From Orenia metallireducens (GTDB taxonomy: Bacteria; Bacillota; Halanaerobiia; Halobacteroidales; Halobacteroidaceae), in contig NZ_PVNB01000013.1 of NCBI RefSeq assembly GCF_003001995.1, positions 40,121-104,120 of the forward strand: 64,000 nt of DNA. Reading direction: 5' to 3'. Position 1 is the first letter of the stretch. Each line of letters opens with the position of its first letter. A model generated the notes under the pieces. It worked only from the letters and a program-made list of their open reading frames with translations, did not search any database and was not told the DNA's origin. Position numbers and translations under genes: made by a program. Positions 45,818 through 55,271 of the stretch are shown here, in pieces.

Positions 45818-45847
45818 TAAAATCAATAATTCTATTTTAATTTTACT

Positions 45848-46291
45848 TTATGCTAATCTCTCTTTTACTAATTGACTAATTACATTACCATCAGCTCTTC
45901 CAGTAACCTCTGGCATAATAGCTCCCATTACTTTACCCATATCCCTCATGCTCTCTGCACCAGTTTGAGCAATTACTTCCTCTACCATCTCAGCTAATTC
46001 CTCTTCACTTAACTGTTCAGGCAAATAGTCTTCTAATACACCAATCTCTCTCTTTAAATCTTCTACTTTATCCTCTTGACCAGCCTTCTCAAATTCAGTA
46101 ATAGAGTCCCTGTTCTGCTTTACCAGTTTAGCTAAAACCTCAATAACCTCTTCATCGGATAAATCTTTTCTCTCATTGATCTCTTTGTCTTTGATAGCAG
46201 CCCTTGCCATCCTAATTACCGATAGTCTCTCTTTATCTTTACTCTTCATCGCAGCTTTCATATCTTCTAATAATCTTTCCTGTAAAGACAT
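45848..46291 (-). CDS. GatB/YqeY domain protein
   Basis: 147 residues. It starts MSLQERLLEDMKAAMKSKDK and has KDKERLSVIRMARAAIKDKE, LVKQNRDSITEFEKAGQED and SMRDMGKVMGAIMPEVTGRA. These are the typical YqeY signatures, resembling the tail domain of GatB. It may assist tRNA-dependent amidotransferases; function is not settled. Between the hit/mtaB group and yqfC, as in Bacillus, except that rpsU is missing. Confidence 0.93.
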   Translation of the reverse strand: MSLQERLLEDMKAAMKSKDKERLSVIRMARAAIKDKEINERKDLSDEEVIEVLAKLVKQNRDSITEFEKAGQEDKVEDLKREIGVLEDYLPEQLSEEELAEMVEEVIAQTGAESMRDMGKVMGAIMPEVTGRADGNVISQLVKERLA

Positions 46292-46419
46292 ACTAACCCC
46301 TCCTAATTTATCTCTATTTGTTATTTGATTGTTGGTACTTCCGCAACTCTTGGAACATCATCTATATTCTAGTAGCAACTAAAACTATGTAAATCTATTA
46401 TAATTAATATTTAAACCTC

Positions 46420-46764
46420 TTAACCTGGAGGCCACTGTAAGTTTCTTCCCCCTAATAGGTGATAGTGGATATGATAAACACTCTGACCTCCTGCTTCATT
46501 ACAGTTACTTACTACCCTAAATCCATCCTCTGCAATTCCTTCATCTTGAGCAATTTTACTGGCTACCAAATAAATATGACCTATCAACTCTTTATCATCC
46601 TCTTGAAGATCTAGTAGAGTAGGAATATGCTTTTTAGGAATAATTAAATGATGAATAGGTGCTTCAGGATTAATATCCTTAAAAGCAATTACCTTATCAT
46701 CCTCATAAACAATATTACTATTTATTTCACCAGCAACTATCTTACAAAAAATACATTCTTCCAT
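46420..46764 (-). CDS. HIT family protein (HinT-like nucleotide hydrolase)
   Basis: 114 residues. The start MEECIFCKIVAGEINSNIVY contains CxxC, and HLIIPKKHIPTL is present. The histidine triad is YHIHYHLLGGR (about 97-107), with the catalytic central histidine. It hydrolyses AMP-lysine and AMP-phosphoramidates. It precedes yqeY by about 130 nt and lies 56 nt after mtaB. Confidence 0.95.
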   Translation of the reverse strand: MEECIFCKIVAGEINSNIVYEDDKVIAFKDINPEAPIHHLIIPKKHIPTLLDLQEDDKELIGHIYLVASKIAQDEGIAEDGFRVVSNCNEAGGQSVYHIHYHLLGGRNLQWPPG

Positions 46765-46820
46765 CCTATGCTCCCCTTTCCTAAATCAGCTATAGTCGAT
46801 TTATAACTTAAATAATTATA

Positions 46821-48119
46821 TTATTCTAAACAACCTATTAATTTTCCTTCTTTTTCCATCAACTTTACTTCAACTAGTTCTCCTAATAATTCATCAGAGC
46901 CATCAACTAAGACCCTCAAATAATTATCAGTTAGTCCAGTTAACATTCCCGTTTCATTATCTCGTACTTCCTCTAATAAAACCTCTATTCTCTCTGCTAT
47001 AAACTTCTGCTGGTAAGCCAAAGATAAGCTTTTAGCTAACATTCTTAGCTTTTCACTTCTCTCTTTTTTTATAACTGAATGGACTTGATTTTCAAAGTCT
47101 GCTGCTGGAGTTCCTTGACGCTTGGAATACTTAAAGATATGTAAATCACTAAACTCAAGCTCCTTAACCACTTGATAAGTATCATTAAAGTCTTCATCAC
47201 TCTCCCCTGGAAATCCTACAATCACATCACTGGTAATTGCAATCTCAGGTACTTTAGCTTTAATCTTAGTTACCATATCCCTAAACTGCTGCACATCATA
47301 AGGGCGATTCATAGCTTCTAATATCTTATCAGACCCGCTTTGTAAAGGCAAATGGAGGTGGCGGCATAATTTATCAGATTCTGCAATTAGGTCTATTAGT
47401 TCATCACTAACTTCTGTTCCCTCTATAGAACTCAACCTAATCCGCTTAATCCCCTCAACAGTTAATATTCCTTTAATAAGCTTAACCAAATCTAGTTCTT
47501 CTTTATCTTTCCCATATTGGCCTAAGTGAATTCCTGTTAGAACTATCTCCTCAAATCCACCCTTAGCTAAACGAATAACCTCTGCCTTAACATCCTCTAA
47601 GGAACGACTACGTAAAGAACCACGAGCATAGGGAATGATGCAATAAGAGCAGAACTGATCACAGCCCTCTTGAATCTTAATAGAAGCTCTTGTTCTCTCT
47701 TTAGACTCCTCAATAGCAATCTCTTCAAAGCTATCATCCTCTTCCATCTCTTGTACAAAGTTAACTGGAGCTTTTGCCCTTATTGCCTGCTTGACAAACT
47801 CTATTATTTTACTTCTTCCTTTAGTTCCAACTACTAAATCAACTTCTACCATCTCCATTACCTCATCAGCATCAACCTGAGGATAACAGCCTACCATAGC
47901 AACCAGAGCTTGAGGATTTCTCCTTTTAGCCCTCCTAGTAATCTTACGAGACTTACTTGCACCTTGTTGAGTTACAGTACAGGTATTAATTACATAAATA
48001 TCAGCTTCACTTTCAAAATCAACGATCTCATAGCCGGCTTCCTCAAACTGTTTCATCATCGCTTCTGTATCATATTGATTAACCTTACATCCTAGTGTAT
48101 AAAATGCAACCCGTTTCAT
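46821..48119 (-). CDS. mtaB: tRNA t6A37 methylthiotransferase MtaB
   Basis: 432 residues, radical SAM methylthiotransferase. The N-terminal UPF0004 domain has cysteines in TLGCKVNQYDTEAM (C11), NTCTVTQQGASKSRK and VAMVGCYPQV. The radical SAM motif is QEGCDQFCSYCIIPYARGSL, followed by GFEEIVLTGIHLGQYG and LPLQSGSDKILEAMNRPY. A C-terminal TRAM domain follows (about 370-432). It forms ms2t6A at position 37 of tRNA. CKVNQYD and the 432-residue length favour MtaB over MiaB or RimO. Follows rsmE by 15 nt. Confidence 0.95.
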   Translation of the reverse strand: MKRVAFYTLGCKVNQYDTEAMMKQFEEAGYEIVDFESEADIYVINTCTVTQQGASKSRKITRRAKRRNPQALVAMVGCYPQVDADEVMEMVEVDLVVGTKGRSKIIEFVKQAIRAKAPVNFVQEMEEDDSFEEIAIEESKERTRASIKIQEGCDQFCSYCIIPYARGSLRSRSLEDVKAEVIRLAKGGFEEIVLTGIHLGQYGKDKEELDLVKLIKGILTVEGIKRIRLSSIEGTEVSDELIDLIAESDKLCRHLHLPLQSGSDKILEAMNRPYDVQQFRDMVTKIKAKVPEIAITSDVIVGFPGESDEDFNDTYQVVKELEFSDLHIFKYSKRQGTPAADFENQVHSVIKKERSEKLRMLAKSLSLAYQQKFIAERIEVLLEEVRDNETGMLTGLTDNYLRVLVDGSDELLGELVEVKLMEKEGKLIGCLE

Positions 48120-48134
48120 ATATTCCCTCCTAAA

Positions 48135-48875
48135 TCAACCTAGGTCTCCTAATTGATATAATACCATAGATAAAGTTGCAATACCAGCAGTTTCAGTCCT
48201 TAAAATTCTTGGTCCTAAAGTTACAGATTTTGCTCCTGCCCTCTTTACTTGTTCTATCTCTTCTAAGCTAAAACCACCCTCTGGCCCGATTATTATCATT
48301 ATCCTCTCAACCTCTAAATTAGATCCCAAAGTCTCTTTTAACCCTTGGCTCTCTTCATCCTCCCAAGGAACTAAGACTAGGTCATAGCTATCAAACTTTC
48401 CTATAATCTGCTTTAAATCAGAGAGTTCTTTAACTTTTGGAATTTTACCCCTTTTAGATTGCTTAGCAGCTTCCTCTACTATCTTCTGCCATCGCTCTTG
48501 GCGCTTTTGAGCCTTCTTCTTATTTAAATTAACAACAGTTCGCTTAGTATCAATAGGAATAAACTCTTCTACACCAATCTCCGTACATTTCTGTACGATC
48601 ATGTCCATCTTCTTACTCTTAGGTAAGCCCTGTACAAGGGTGACCTTGACTCTAGGTTCAGCCTGAACTTTAAACTCTTCTAGTACCTTAGCCTTTACAA
48701 AATATTCGCCAAACTCCAACAATTCAGTTAAATATTTCTGACCTTCTCCATCACTAACACTGATTTCATCACCAAGATCTAATCTTAATGAACGGGTAAT
48801 ATGAGCTACATCATCACCCTTAATAACCACTATCCCATCATTTATATCTGTTGATTGAACAAAAAAATGATGCAT
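48135..48875 (-). CDS. rsmE: 16S rRNA (uracil(1498)-N(3))-methyltransferase RsmE
   Basis: 246 residues. The N-terminal PUA-like domain has HITRSLRLDLGDEISVSDGE, and the C-terminal SPOUT methyltransferase domain has ALVQGLPKSKKMDMIVQKCT-like VTLVQGLPKSKKMDMIVQK, TKRTVV and the knot motifs IGPEGGFSLEEIE and LGPRILRTETA. It methylates U1498 in the decoding centre. It begins 1 nt after prmA, so the two are coupled. Confidence 0.94.
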   Translation of the reverse strand: MHHFFVQSTDINDGIVVIKGDDVAHITRSLRLDLGDEISVSDGEGQKYLTELLEFGEYFVKAKVLEEFKVQAEPRVKVTLVQGLPKSKKMDMIVQKCTEIGVEEFIPIDTKRTVVNLNKKKAQKRQERWQKIVEEAAKQSKRGKIPKVKELSDLKQIIGKFDSYDLVLVPWEDEESQGLKETLGSNLEVERIMIIIGPEGGFSLEEIEQVKRAGAKSVTLGPRILRTETAGIATLSMVLYQLGDLG

Positions 48876-48876
48876 C

Positions 48877-49749
48877 TTATCCTCTCCTAATAGCTACAAT
48901 TGTAATCCACTGCTCTTTTTGAATGATCTCTTTGACTTCAAAATTATATTTTTTCAATTCATCCTTTATCATATCCGCTTTCTCTTCAATAATTCCTGAT
49001 AAAATTGAAATACTTCCTACCTTGGCAACCTTCGGCAAATCAGGAATCAGCCTTTTAATCACATGAGGTAAAATATTAGCAATAACCAAGTCATACTTCC
49101 CATCAACAATATCCAGTAAATCACCTTGAGCAAAATTGATCTGATCTAAGACTTGATTCAACTTGGCATTCTCCTTAGCTACCTTAACAGCAACTGGATC
49201 GATATCGAGGGCAAAGTTACTCTTGGCTCCTAGCTTGGTTGCAGCAATCGATAAAATTCCTGTTCCGGTTCCGATATCCAAGACATCAAAATCAGGTTGA
49301 AGATACTTCTCTATCATCTCTAAACAACCACTAGTAGTCCCATGATAACCTGTACCAAAGGCTAAACCTGGATCTAATTCTATGATAATCTCATCTGCTT
49401 GCTTCTGATATTCTTCCCAAGTAGGCTTAATCACTATCTTATCCGTTACTTTAATAGCCTTAATATCCTTTTTCCACTTATTGACCCAGTCCTCTTGCTC
49501 TAACCCCTTAATTATTATCTCTCCACTACCTATATTTAAGTCATAATCAGCTAATTGTGCTATTCTCTTCCTTAAAGAGTCTACTTTCTCTTTAGTCAAC
49601 TCTTCCTCTTCAAAGTATCCTTTCATAATTACTTCTTCTTGTTTGAAGTCTTCTTTACTGATCCCTACAGCACCAATCTCTGCTAAGATATTCTCTATTG
49701 CTGAAAATCCTTCATAATTGGTTGCAATGATTACTTCTTTTAATTTCAT
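48877..49749 (-). CDS. prmA: Ribosomal protein L11 methyltransferase
   Basis: 290 residues. A substrate-binding N-terminal domain (about 1-85) is followed by the Rossmann methyltransferase, with DPGLAFGTGYHGTTSGCLEM (about 133-152), motif I FDVLDIGTGTGILSIAATK, and LVIANILPHVIKRLIPDL (NILP motif). It trimethylates L11. It starts 18 nt after dnaJ, and the dnaJ-prmA-rsmE-mtaB order is the same as in Bacillus. Confidence 0.95.
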   Translation of the reverse strand: MKLKEVIIATNYEGFSAIENILAEIGAVGISKEDFKQEEVIMKGYFEEEELTKEKVDSLRKRIAQLADYDLNIGSGEIIIKGLEQEDWVNKWKKDIKAIKVTDKIVIKPTWEEYQKQADEIIIELDPGLAFGTGYHGTTSGCLEMIEKYLQPDFDVLDIGTGTGILSIAATKLGAKSNFALDIDPVAVKVAKENAKLNQVLDQINFAQGDLLDIVDGKYDLVIANILPHVIKRLIPDLPKVAKVGSISILSGIIEEKADMIKDELKKYNFEVKEIIQKEQWITIVAIRRG

Positions 49750-49767
49750 CTATAATTTCCCACCTTT

Positions 49768-50910
49768 TTAGTCGAGTCCAAAAGCATCTTTAATTTTCTG
49801 TAAAAACCCCTTATGTTCTGGATTTATCTCTTCACCACTGATCTCTGCAAATTCTTTAAGTAAATCCTTCTGCTTATCATCTAACTTCTTAGGAATGACA
49901 ACTTTTACCTTAATATGTTGATCTCCCCGTCCACTACCCCTTAAATATGGAATTCCTTTATCCTTCAATCTAAAGGTAGTAGCAGGTTGAGTTCCTTCTG
50001 GTATAGTAAATTTAACCTTACCATCCAAAGTAGGAACTTGGATCTCATCGCCTAAGGTAGCTTGAACGAAACTGATTGGTACCTCACATAAAACATCATT
50101 TCCTCTACGCTTAAAGATTTTGTGGCGTTTAACATTGATAACAACCTGTAAATCTCCTGCTGGACCACCATTGACTCCAGCTTCTCCCTCACCCCGTACT
50201 CTCAGAGTCATTCCATCATCTACTCCTGCTGGAATATCTATAGAGACCGTTCTTCTCTTCTTAACCTTTCCATTACCATGACAATCTGGACAAGGATTTT
50301 TGACAAATTTACCAGTCCCGCTACAACGGTCACAAGTAGTTGTCTGTACCATCTGTCCAAATGGAGTATTCTGTTTAAATTGAATCTCTCCACTTCCACC
50401 ACATTTAGCACAAGTCTCTACATCACTGCTAGACTTAGCACCTTTACCATCACAAGTCTCACAGTCTTCAGTTCGAGGAATAGTGATATCCTTTTTAGTA
50501 CCAAAAGCTGCTTCTTCAAATTCAACTGCAATATTTACCCTTAAGTCTGACCCTTTACGAGGGGCATTTCTACTTCTTGATCTTCCACCGCCACCAAAGA
50601 ACATATCAAAGATATCATCAAAACCACCACCGAAACCACCTTGACCAAAGCCTCCAAAGCCACCTTGACCAAATCCTCCACCATTACCATCTACTCCTGC
50701 ATGACCAAATTGATCATATCTAGCTCTCTTATCCTCATCACTTAATACTTCATAGGCCTCTGCAATCTCTTTAAACTTCTCTTCTGCATTCTCCTCTTTA
50801 CTCACATCAGGATGATATTTTCGAGATAACTTCCGATAAGCCCGCTTAATCTCCTGTTTACTAGCACCTTTATCTACACCTAATATCTCATAATAGTCTC
50901 TCTTAGCCAC
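49768..50910 (-). CDS. dnaJ: Chaperone protein DnaJ
   Basis: About 380 residues. The J domain begins [20 protein letters not shown] with the HPD motif in [13 protein letters not shown], then a G/F-rich linker (about 75-112). Four CxxCxGxG zinc repeats follow: [27 protein letters not shown] and CPDCHGNGK (about 148-215). The C-terminal substrate domains are conserved. It is the co-chaperone for DnaK. The start was set at GTG 50910 because the AAAGG site lies 10 nt before it; the GTG at 50919 is only 2 nt from that site. Upstream lies a TATAAT (51066-51061) and the dnaK terminator. Confidence 0.95.
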   Translation of the reverse strand: MAKRDYYEILGVDKGASKQEIKRAYRKLSRKYHPDVSKEENAEEKFKEIAEAYEVLSDEDKRARYDQFGHAGVDGNGGGFGQGGFGGFGQGGFGGGFDDIFDMFFGGGGRSRSRNAPRKGSDLRVNIAVEFEEAAFGTKKDITIPRTEDCETCDGKGAKSSSDVETCAKCGGSGEIQFKQNTPFGQMVQTTTCDRCSGTGKFVKNPCPDCHGNGKVKKRRTVSIDIPAGVDDGMTLRVRGEGEAGVNGGPAGDLQVVINVKRHKIFKRRGNDVLCEVPISFVQATLGDEIQVPTLDGKVKFTIPEGTQPATTFRLKDKGIPYLRGSGRGDQHIKVKVVIPKKLDDKQKDLLKEFAEISGEEINPEHKGFLQKIKDAFGLD

Positions 50911-51060
50911 TTCAATCACTGCCTTTCTAATTCATTTTACAATATATCGTTAAGTAAAAATTTCAAAACTAATTAAAACAATTTTTTGGCGACAGATTTC
51001 TATATAAAATAACTATAAACTTATTATAGTCTACTATTACTTACACTACCTACTTAGATT

Positions 51061-51066
51061 ATTATA
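51061..51066 (-). promoter_or_regulatory. Possible -10 element for a dnaJ promoter
   Basis: Minus strand TATAAT at 51066-51061, between the dnaK terminator and the dnaJ start. A good -35 is not obvious (TTTATT at 17 nt). Suggests dnaJ has a promoter of its own, since the dnaK terminator is strong. Confidence 0.4.
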
Positions 51067-51127
51067 CAATAAGTCTAGCAAGAAATAAAATTTTACAGAA
51101 AATAATCACTAATTTCTATTCATAAAA

Positions 51128-51165
51128 ACAGAGTCAAAGCCAAATTAATCTGGCTTTGACTCTCA
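51128..51165 (-). terminator. Terminator of dnaK
   Basis: 12-bp stem GAGTCAAAGCCA with its complement, loop of 8 nt, followed on the minus strand by TGTTTTTATG. Adjoins the dnaK stop (51196) and separates dnaK from dnaJ. Confidence 0.85.
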
Positions 51166-51195
51166 TTATCTTATATTAATTGATTATATTTGCTA

Positions 51196-53049
51196 TTAAT
51201 CAACATCTTCAAAATCAACATCTACTACATCATCGTCAGCTTCTGCCCCTTGTGCACCAGCGCCTCCTGCTGCTTGTTGAGCTTGCTCAGCTTGTTGATA
51301 CATTTGAGTTGTCAACTCATGAAGCTTTGTAGTTAATGCCTCTTGTTTAGCTTTGATACCATCAATATCTACTTTATCTGGATCGATATTATGCATATCA
51401 ATACCTTCTAGTACTTCCTTTAGTTCATCCTTCTTGCTTTCAATCTCACTTAAGACTGAAGCATCAGCATTTTCTTTAGCTTCTTCTATAGTCTTTTCAA
51501 CTTGATGTACTAAGCTATCTGCACCAGTTACTGTCTCAATAGCTTCTTTCTTCTTCTTATCCTCTTCAGCATGGCTCTCTGCATCTTGAACCATTCTTTC
51601 AATCTCTTCTTCTGATAGACCAGTATCAGATTTGATCGTAATCTGTTGCTCATTACCTGTTCCTTTATCTTTAGCAGATACATGAACGATACCATTAGCA
51701 TCTATCTTGAAAGTCACCTCAATTTGAGGTACTCCTCTTGGTGCAGGTGGTATATCAGTTAATTGGAATCTACCTAAAGTTTTATTGTCCTTAGCCATCT
51801 GTCTCTCACCTTGTAAGACGTGAATATCAACGGCAGGTTGATTGTCTGCTGCAGTTGAGAAGACTTGGCTCTTTTCAGTTGGAATAGTAGTGTTTCTATC
51901 GATAAGCTTAGTAAATACTCCACCCATTGTTTCAATACCTAAAGATAATGGAGTAACATCTAATAGTACAACATCACTAACTTCATCATTCAACACTCCA
52001 CCTTGAATAGCTGCACCCATTGCTACACACTCATCAGGGTTAATACCTTTATTTGGAGCCTTACCGATCTCTTTTTCAATTGCTTGTTGGACTGCTGGAA
52101 TTCTAGTAGAACCACCTACTAATAATACCTCATCAATCTCAGACTTGCTTAGTCCAGCATCATCTAAGGCTTGGCGTACAGCCTTTAAAGTTCTATCTAC
52201 TAAGTCAGAACTCATCTTCTCAAATTGAGAACGAGTAATATCTACATCTAAATGCTGTGGTCCCTCTGCAGTTTGAGTAATAAATGGTAGATTTACATTA
52301 GTAGTTGCTACTCCAGAAAGCTCAATCTTAGCCTTTTCAGCAGCATCCTTTAATCTCTGTAATGACATCTTATCTTTACGCAAGTCGATACCATGCTCTT
52401 TTTCAAACTGTTCAGCTAAATAATTGATAATCTTTTCATCAAAGTCATCTCCACCTAATTGGTTATCACCACTAGTAGCAATAACTTCTACTACACCATC
52501 ACCAAGCTCTAGAATAGAGACATCAAAAGTACCTCCACCTAAGTCATAAACCAAAACAGTCTGCTCTTTATCATCATTGATTCCATATGCTAAAGCAGCT
52601 GCAGTCGGCTCATTGATAATCCTTTCAACCTCTAATCCTGCAATTTTTCCTGCATCTTTAGTTGCTTGACGTTGAGCATCACTAAAATAAGCCGGAACTG
52701 TAATAACAGCACCTTCAACTGTTTGACCTAAGTAATCTTCTGCATATCCCTTTAATTCTTGTAAAATCATCGCAGATATCTCTTGAGGTGTTCTATCCTT
52801 TCCATCTAATTCAACCTTATAATCTTCACCCATATGTCTTTTGATAGAACTTACTGTTTGATTTGGATTAGTAATAGCTTGTCGCTTAGCTGGTTCACCT
52901 ATCAGACGCTCACCTTTTTTAGAAAAACCTACCACTGAAGGTGTTGTTCTAGAACCTTGTTTATTAGGAATAACTGTAGCCTCTCCACCCTCAATAACTG
53001 CTACACAAGAGTTTGTAGTACCTAAATCAATACCAATAATTTTACCCAT
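51196..53049 (-). CDS. dnaK: Molecular chaperone DnaK (Hsp70)
   Basis: 617 residues. The N-terminal ATPase domain has [43 protein letters not shown], the hinge [25 protein letters not shown] and [14 protein letters not shown]. The substrate-binding domain has [19 protein letters not shown] and the variable lid. The C-terminal tail is [15 protein letters not shown], the EEVD-like end. It folds client proteins with DnaJ and GrpE. It has its own terminator, and a repeat-rich gap (53050-53312) separates it from grpE. Confidence 0.98.
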   Translation of the reverse strand: MGKIIGIDLGTTNSCVAVIEGGEATVIPNKQGSRTTPSVVGFSKKGERLIGEPAKRQAITNPNQTVSSIKRHMGEDYKVELDGKDRTPQEISAMILQELKGYAEDYLGQTVEGAVITVPAYFSDAQRQATKDAGKIAGLEVERIINEPTAAALAYGINDDKEQTVLVYDLGGGTFDVSILELGDGVVEVIATSGDNQLGGDDFDEKIINYLAEQFEKEHGIDLRKDKMSLQRLKDAAEKAKIELSGVATTNVNLPFITQTAEGPQHLDVDITRSQFEKMSSDLVDRTLKAVRQALDDAGLSKSEIDEVLLVGGSTRIPAVQQAIEKEIGKAPNKGINPDECVAMGAAIQGGVLNDEVSDVVLLDVTPLSLGIETMGGVFTKLIDRNTTIPTEKSQVFSTAADNQPAVDIHVLQGERQMAKDNKTLGRFQLTDIPPAPRGVPQIEVTFKIDANGIVHVSAKDKGTGNEQQITIKSDTGLSEEEIERMVQDAESHAEEDKKKKEAIETVTGADSLVHQVEKTIEEAKENADASVLSEIESKKDELKEVLEGIDMHNIDPDKVDIDGIKAKQEALTTKLHELTTQMYQQAEQAQQAAGGAGAQGAEADDDVVDVDFEDVD

Positions 53050-53257
53050 TTATCTTCATCCTCCCATTATCAATTTATAGTTTCTAATATAGATTTATCC
53101 TTGCTCTTTGATAAATTATTATAAAAGCATCTATATTATAGTCTGAGTCTGAGTTTAAGTCTAAGTTAAGAAGAATAACTGTATCTCATTCCTTAAATCT
53201 ACTCAAACTTAAGCTTGAACTTAATCTAATCATTAACTTATATCAAAGACTCCCCCT

Positions 53258-53309
53258 CCGGGTTCTAAAGAACCCTTCGTGATGGGAAAATTCTTAAATA
53301 AATTTTCCC
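53258..53309 (-). repeat. Two-hairpin repeat at the 3' end of grpE
   Basis: Hairpin 1 (plus-strand GGGTTC TAAA GAACCC, 53260-53275) is followed by CTTCGTGATGG and hairpin 2 (GGGAAAATT/AATTTTCCC, 53284-53309). The order and the CTTCGTGATGG connector are the same as in the 122-bp tandem repeat at 17198-17250, but the stem bases differ on both sides of each stem. It abuts the grpE stop, so it may act as a terminator. Also listed as a finding. Confidence 0.75.
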
Positions 53310-53312
53310 TAT

Positions 53313-53897
53313 CTACTCTGACACCTTGACCATTGCTGGTCTAATTACTGACTCATTAAAGATATATCCTTTTTGTAATTCTTCTATAATTACTCCTGAT
53401 TCATAATCTTCACTTTCCTCTTTCATTACTGCATTATGTAAATTAGGGTCAAACTCTTCTCCAACTGTCACTATTGCTTCTACCCCTGTCTTAGTTAACA
53501 GGTTATTTAATTGGCGATAAATCATCTCTACACCCTTTAAGACACCATCGCCCTCATCATTTAAAGAACTAGCCAATGCTCTTTCAAAGTTATCAATTAT
53601 AGGTAATAGTTCTACTATAAAATCCTTGGTGGCTTGCTCAGCCAAGTTACTCTTCTCTTTGATAACCCTCTTTCTATAATTAGAAAATTCAGCCTGGAGT
53701 CTCTGTAAACGATCTATGTATTTCTCTTTCTCTTCCTTCTCTTTAGCCAGCTCTTCTTCTAACTCTGCAAACTGCTGATCTGTTTCAGAAACCTCTTCAT
53801 CAAGCTCTGCTTTTATATCTTCAGATGCTTCTGCAGCTTGATCCTGATTTAACTCAGCCTCTTGCTCTTCTGCCATATTCTTCTCTTCCTCAACCAT
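53313..53897 (-). CDS. grpE: Nucleotide exchange factor GrpE
   Basis: 194 residues. An acidic, low-complexity N-terminus (about 1-50) precedes the long coiled coil (50-100, YIDRLQRLQAEFSNYRKRVI). The C-terminal beta-domain has NNLLTKTGVEAIVTVGEEFDPNLHNAV and EELQKGYIFNESVIRPAMVKV. It speeds ADP release from DnaK. The ATG follows a good AGGTG-type site. Second gene of the hrcA-grpE-dnaK group; an AT-rich hairpin (53944-53979) lies between hrcA and grpE. Confidence 0.95.
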   Translation of the reverse strand: MVEEEKNMAEEQEAELNQDQAAEASEDIKAELDEEVSETDQQFAELEEELAKEKEEKEKYIDRLQRLQAEFSNYRKRVIKEKSNLAEQATKDFIVELLPIIDNFERALASSLNDEGDGVLKGVEMIYRQLNNLLTKTGVEAIVTVGEEFDPNLHNAVMKEESEDYESGVIIEELQKGYIFNESVIRPAMVKVSE

Positions 53898-53943
53898 TCA
53901 ATTCACCTACTCTTAATCAATTAGTTTGTTTTTAATTACATGG

Positions 53944-53979
53944 AAAACTATATCTATTTTTAAAAATAGATATAGTTTT
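53944..53979 (-). terminator. AT-rich hairpin between hrcA and grpE
   Basis: Two 17-nt complementary arms (AAAACTATATCTATTTT and the complement) lie directly after the hrcA stop. The minus strand after the arm reads TTTTCC, so it could act as a weak terminator or processing site that uncouples hrcA from grpE. Confidence 0.55.
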
Positions 53980-53998
53980 TATATCTACTTTATATCAG

Positions 53999-55036
53999 CT
54001 ATGGTTTAGCCAAAAATTCACTTAAAATATCAGCCATAAATTTCACTGTCCCAATCACATTAGAATATTCCATCCTAGTTGGACCTATTACTCCAATCTT
54101 TCCAACTGGACGCCCTCCTAAATTATAGGTAGCTACTACAAAACTACAGTCTCTAATCTCTTGAAAGGAGTTTTCACTACCTATCATAATTTCAACACCT
54201 GTTTTCTTATTGAAATCACCCATAATATTATATAACAACTGTTTTTGCTCTAATAGTTTTAAAACACTTTTAATTTTATTAATATCATTAAATTCAGGCT
54301 GTTCTAGTATATGAGCAGTTCCCCCTAAATATATTTTACCATTTTCGGGAATATTATAACTAGAAATTTCTTCATTTATAAAATATAAGTTGCGCAGTGG
54401 TACTGAAATCCTGTTTACCAATTCTCTATTAATAATCCCTATAGCTTCCTTATCTATCTTATTTAAAGCTAAACCAGAAAGTCTTTCATTTAAAAAACGT
54501 GAAATCATTTCAAGATCACCAGTAGATATTGATTCAGGAACATCAATTATCTTATTCTTAATCAATCCAGTATCTGTCACCAAAACCATTAGAACCTTTC
54601 TCTCAGCTATAGAAATCAACTGTAAATGCCGAAAGATACTCTCCTCCAGCTGTGGACTTAGGACCAAAGCTGTATAATTAGTTAAATCAGATAACATCTG
54701 TGAAGTCTGTTGAATAATTTCTTGAATTCCTACTTGTTTAGAGATGATATTTTCCTTAATAGATCCAATCATTTTTTGAGATATCTTCTTTAGTTCCATT
54801 AAGTCATCTACATAAAATCTATATCCCTTATCTGTAGGAATTCTTCCTGCTGATCTATGGGGTTGCTCTAAATAATTGGCTTCCTCTAAATCAGCCATCT
54901 CATTTCTGATGGTCGCAGGGCTAACTCCAAAGTCATACCTTCGAGCCAAAGTCCTAGAACCAACAGGCTCTGCAGTCATAATATATTCATTTACGATGGC
55001 CTTTAATATCTCCTTTTTCCTCTCTGTCATCTCCAC
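53999..55036 (-). CDS. hrcA: Heat-inducible transcription repressor HrcA
   Basis: About 345 residues. The winged-helix DNA-binding N-terminus (TERKKEILKAIVNEYIMTAE, VGSRTLARRYDFGVSPATIR, EMADLEEANYLEQPHRSAGR) is followed by the effector-sensing core (FRHLQLISIAERKVLMVLVT) and the C-terminal GVIGPTRMEYSNVIGTVKFM. HrcA binds CIRCE and represses the grpE-dnaK and groE operons when GroE is free. The start is GTG at 55036, preceded by AGGTGG. CIRCE (55060-55086) lies at the very start of the transcript. Confidence 0.94.
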   Translation of the reverse strand: MEMTERKKEILKAIVNEYIMTAEPVGSRTLARRYDFGVSPATIRNEMADLEEANYLEQPHRSAGRIPTDKGYRFYVDDLMELKKISQKMIGSIKENIISKQVGIQEIIQQTSQMLSDLTNYTALVLSPQLEESIFRHLQLISIAERKVLMVLVTDTGLIKNKIIDVPESISTGDLEMISRFLNERLSGLALNKIDKEAIGIINRELVNRISVPLRNLYFINEEISSYNIPENGKIYLGGTAHILEQPEFNDINKIKSVLKLLEQKQLLYNIMGDFNKKTGVEIMIGSENSFQEIRDCSFVVATYNLGGRPVGKIGVIGPTRMEYSNVIGTVKFMADILSEFLAKP

Positions 55037-55059
55037 TAGCAACCACCACCTTTCTGCAA

Positions 55060-55086
55060 TTAGCACTCAACGTTATCGAGTGCTAA
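55060..55086 (-). promoter_or_regulatory. CIRCE operator for HrcA
   Basis: TTAGCACTC, a 9-nt spacer, then GAGTGCTAA: a perfect match to the canonical CIRCE inverted repeat (TTAGCACTC-N9-GAGTGCTAA). It lies between the promoter and the hrcA start, so HrcA represses its own operon. Confidence 0.97.
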
Positions 55087-55101
55087 TAAGATGCTATAAA
55101 T

Positions 55102-55130
55102 AAAATATCATCATTAAGCTGATTTGTCAA
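55102..55130 (-). promoter_or_regulatory. Heat-shock operon promoter (hrcA-grpE-dnaK)
   Basis: Minus strand: TTGACA (55130-55125), 17-nt spacer, TATTTT (55107-55102). It is followed directly by the CIRCE operator, consistent with HrcA control of the operon. Confidence 0.8.
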
Positions 55131-55271
55131 ATATATTTATTTTCGATTAAATATAATTAAAGCCATTATGCTCACTTATTCACCACTATTCTTAGCTATC
55201 TGAGGTTAAAAAATAATGGATTTATTTTGAAATATGGCTAGAATTCAATCTTAAGCTAAGATTGTTTTAGT

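Larger units (their letters stand above)
45484..45847. other. Intergenic region with inverted repeats (where rpsU is often found)
   Basis: 364 nt between yqfC and yqeY. It holds a perfect 28-nt palindrome (45696-45723) and a second short inverted repeat (45795-45817). I see no coding frame with a ribosome-binding site. Many Firmicutes have rpsU directly beside yqeY; I do not find it on either side of yqeY here. Confidence 0.65.
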
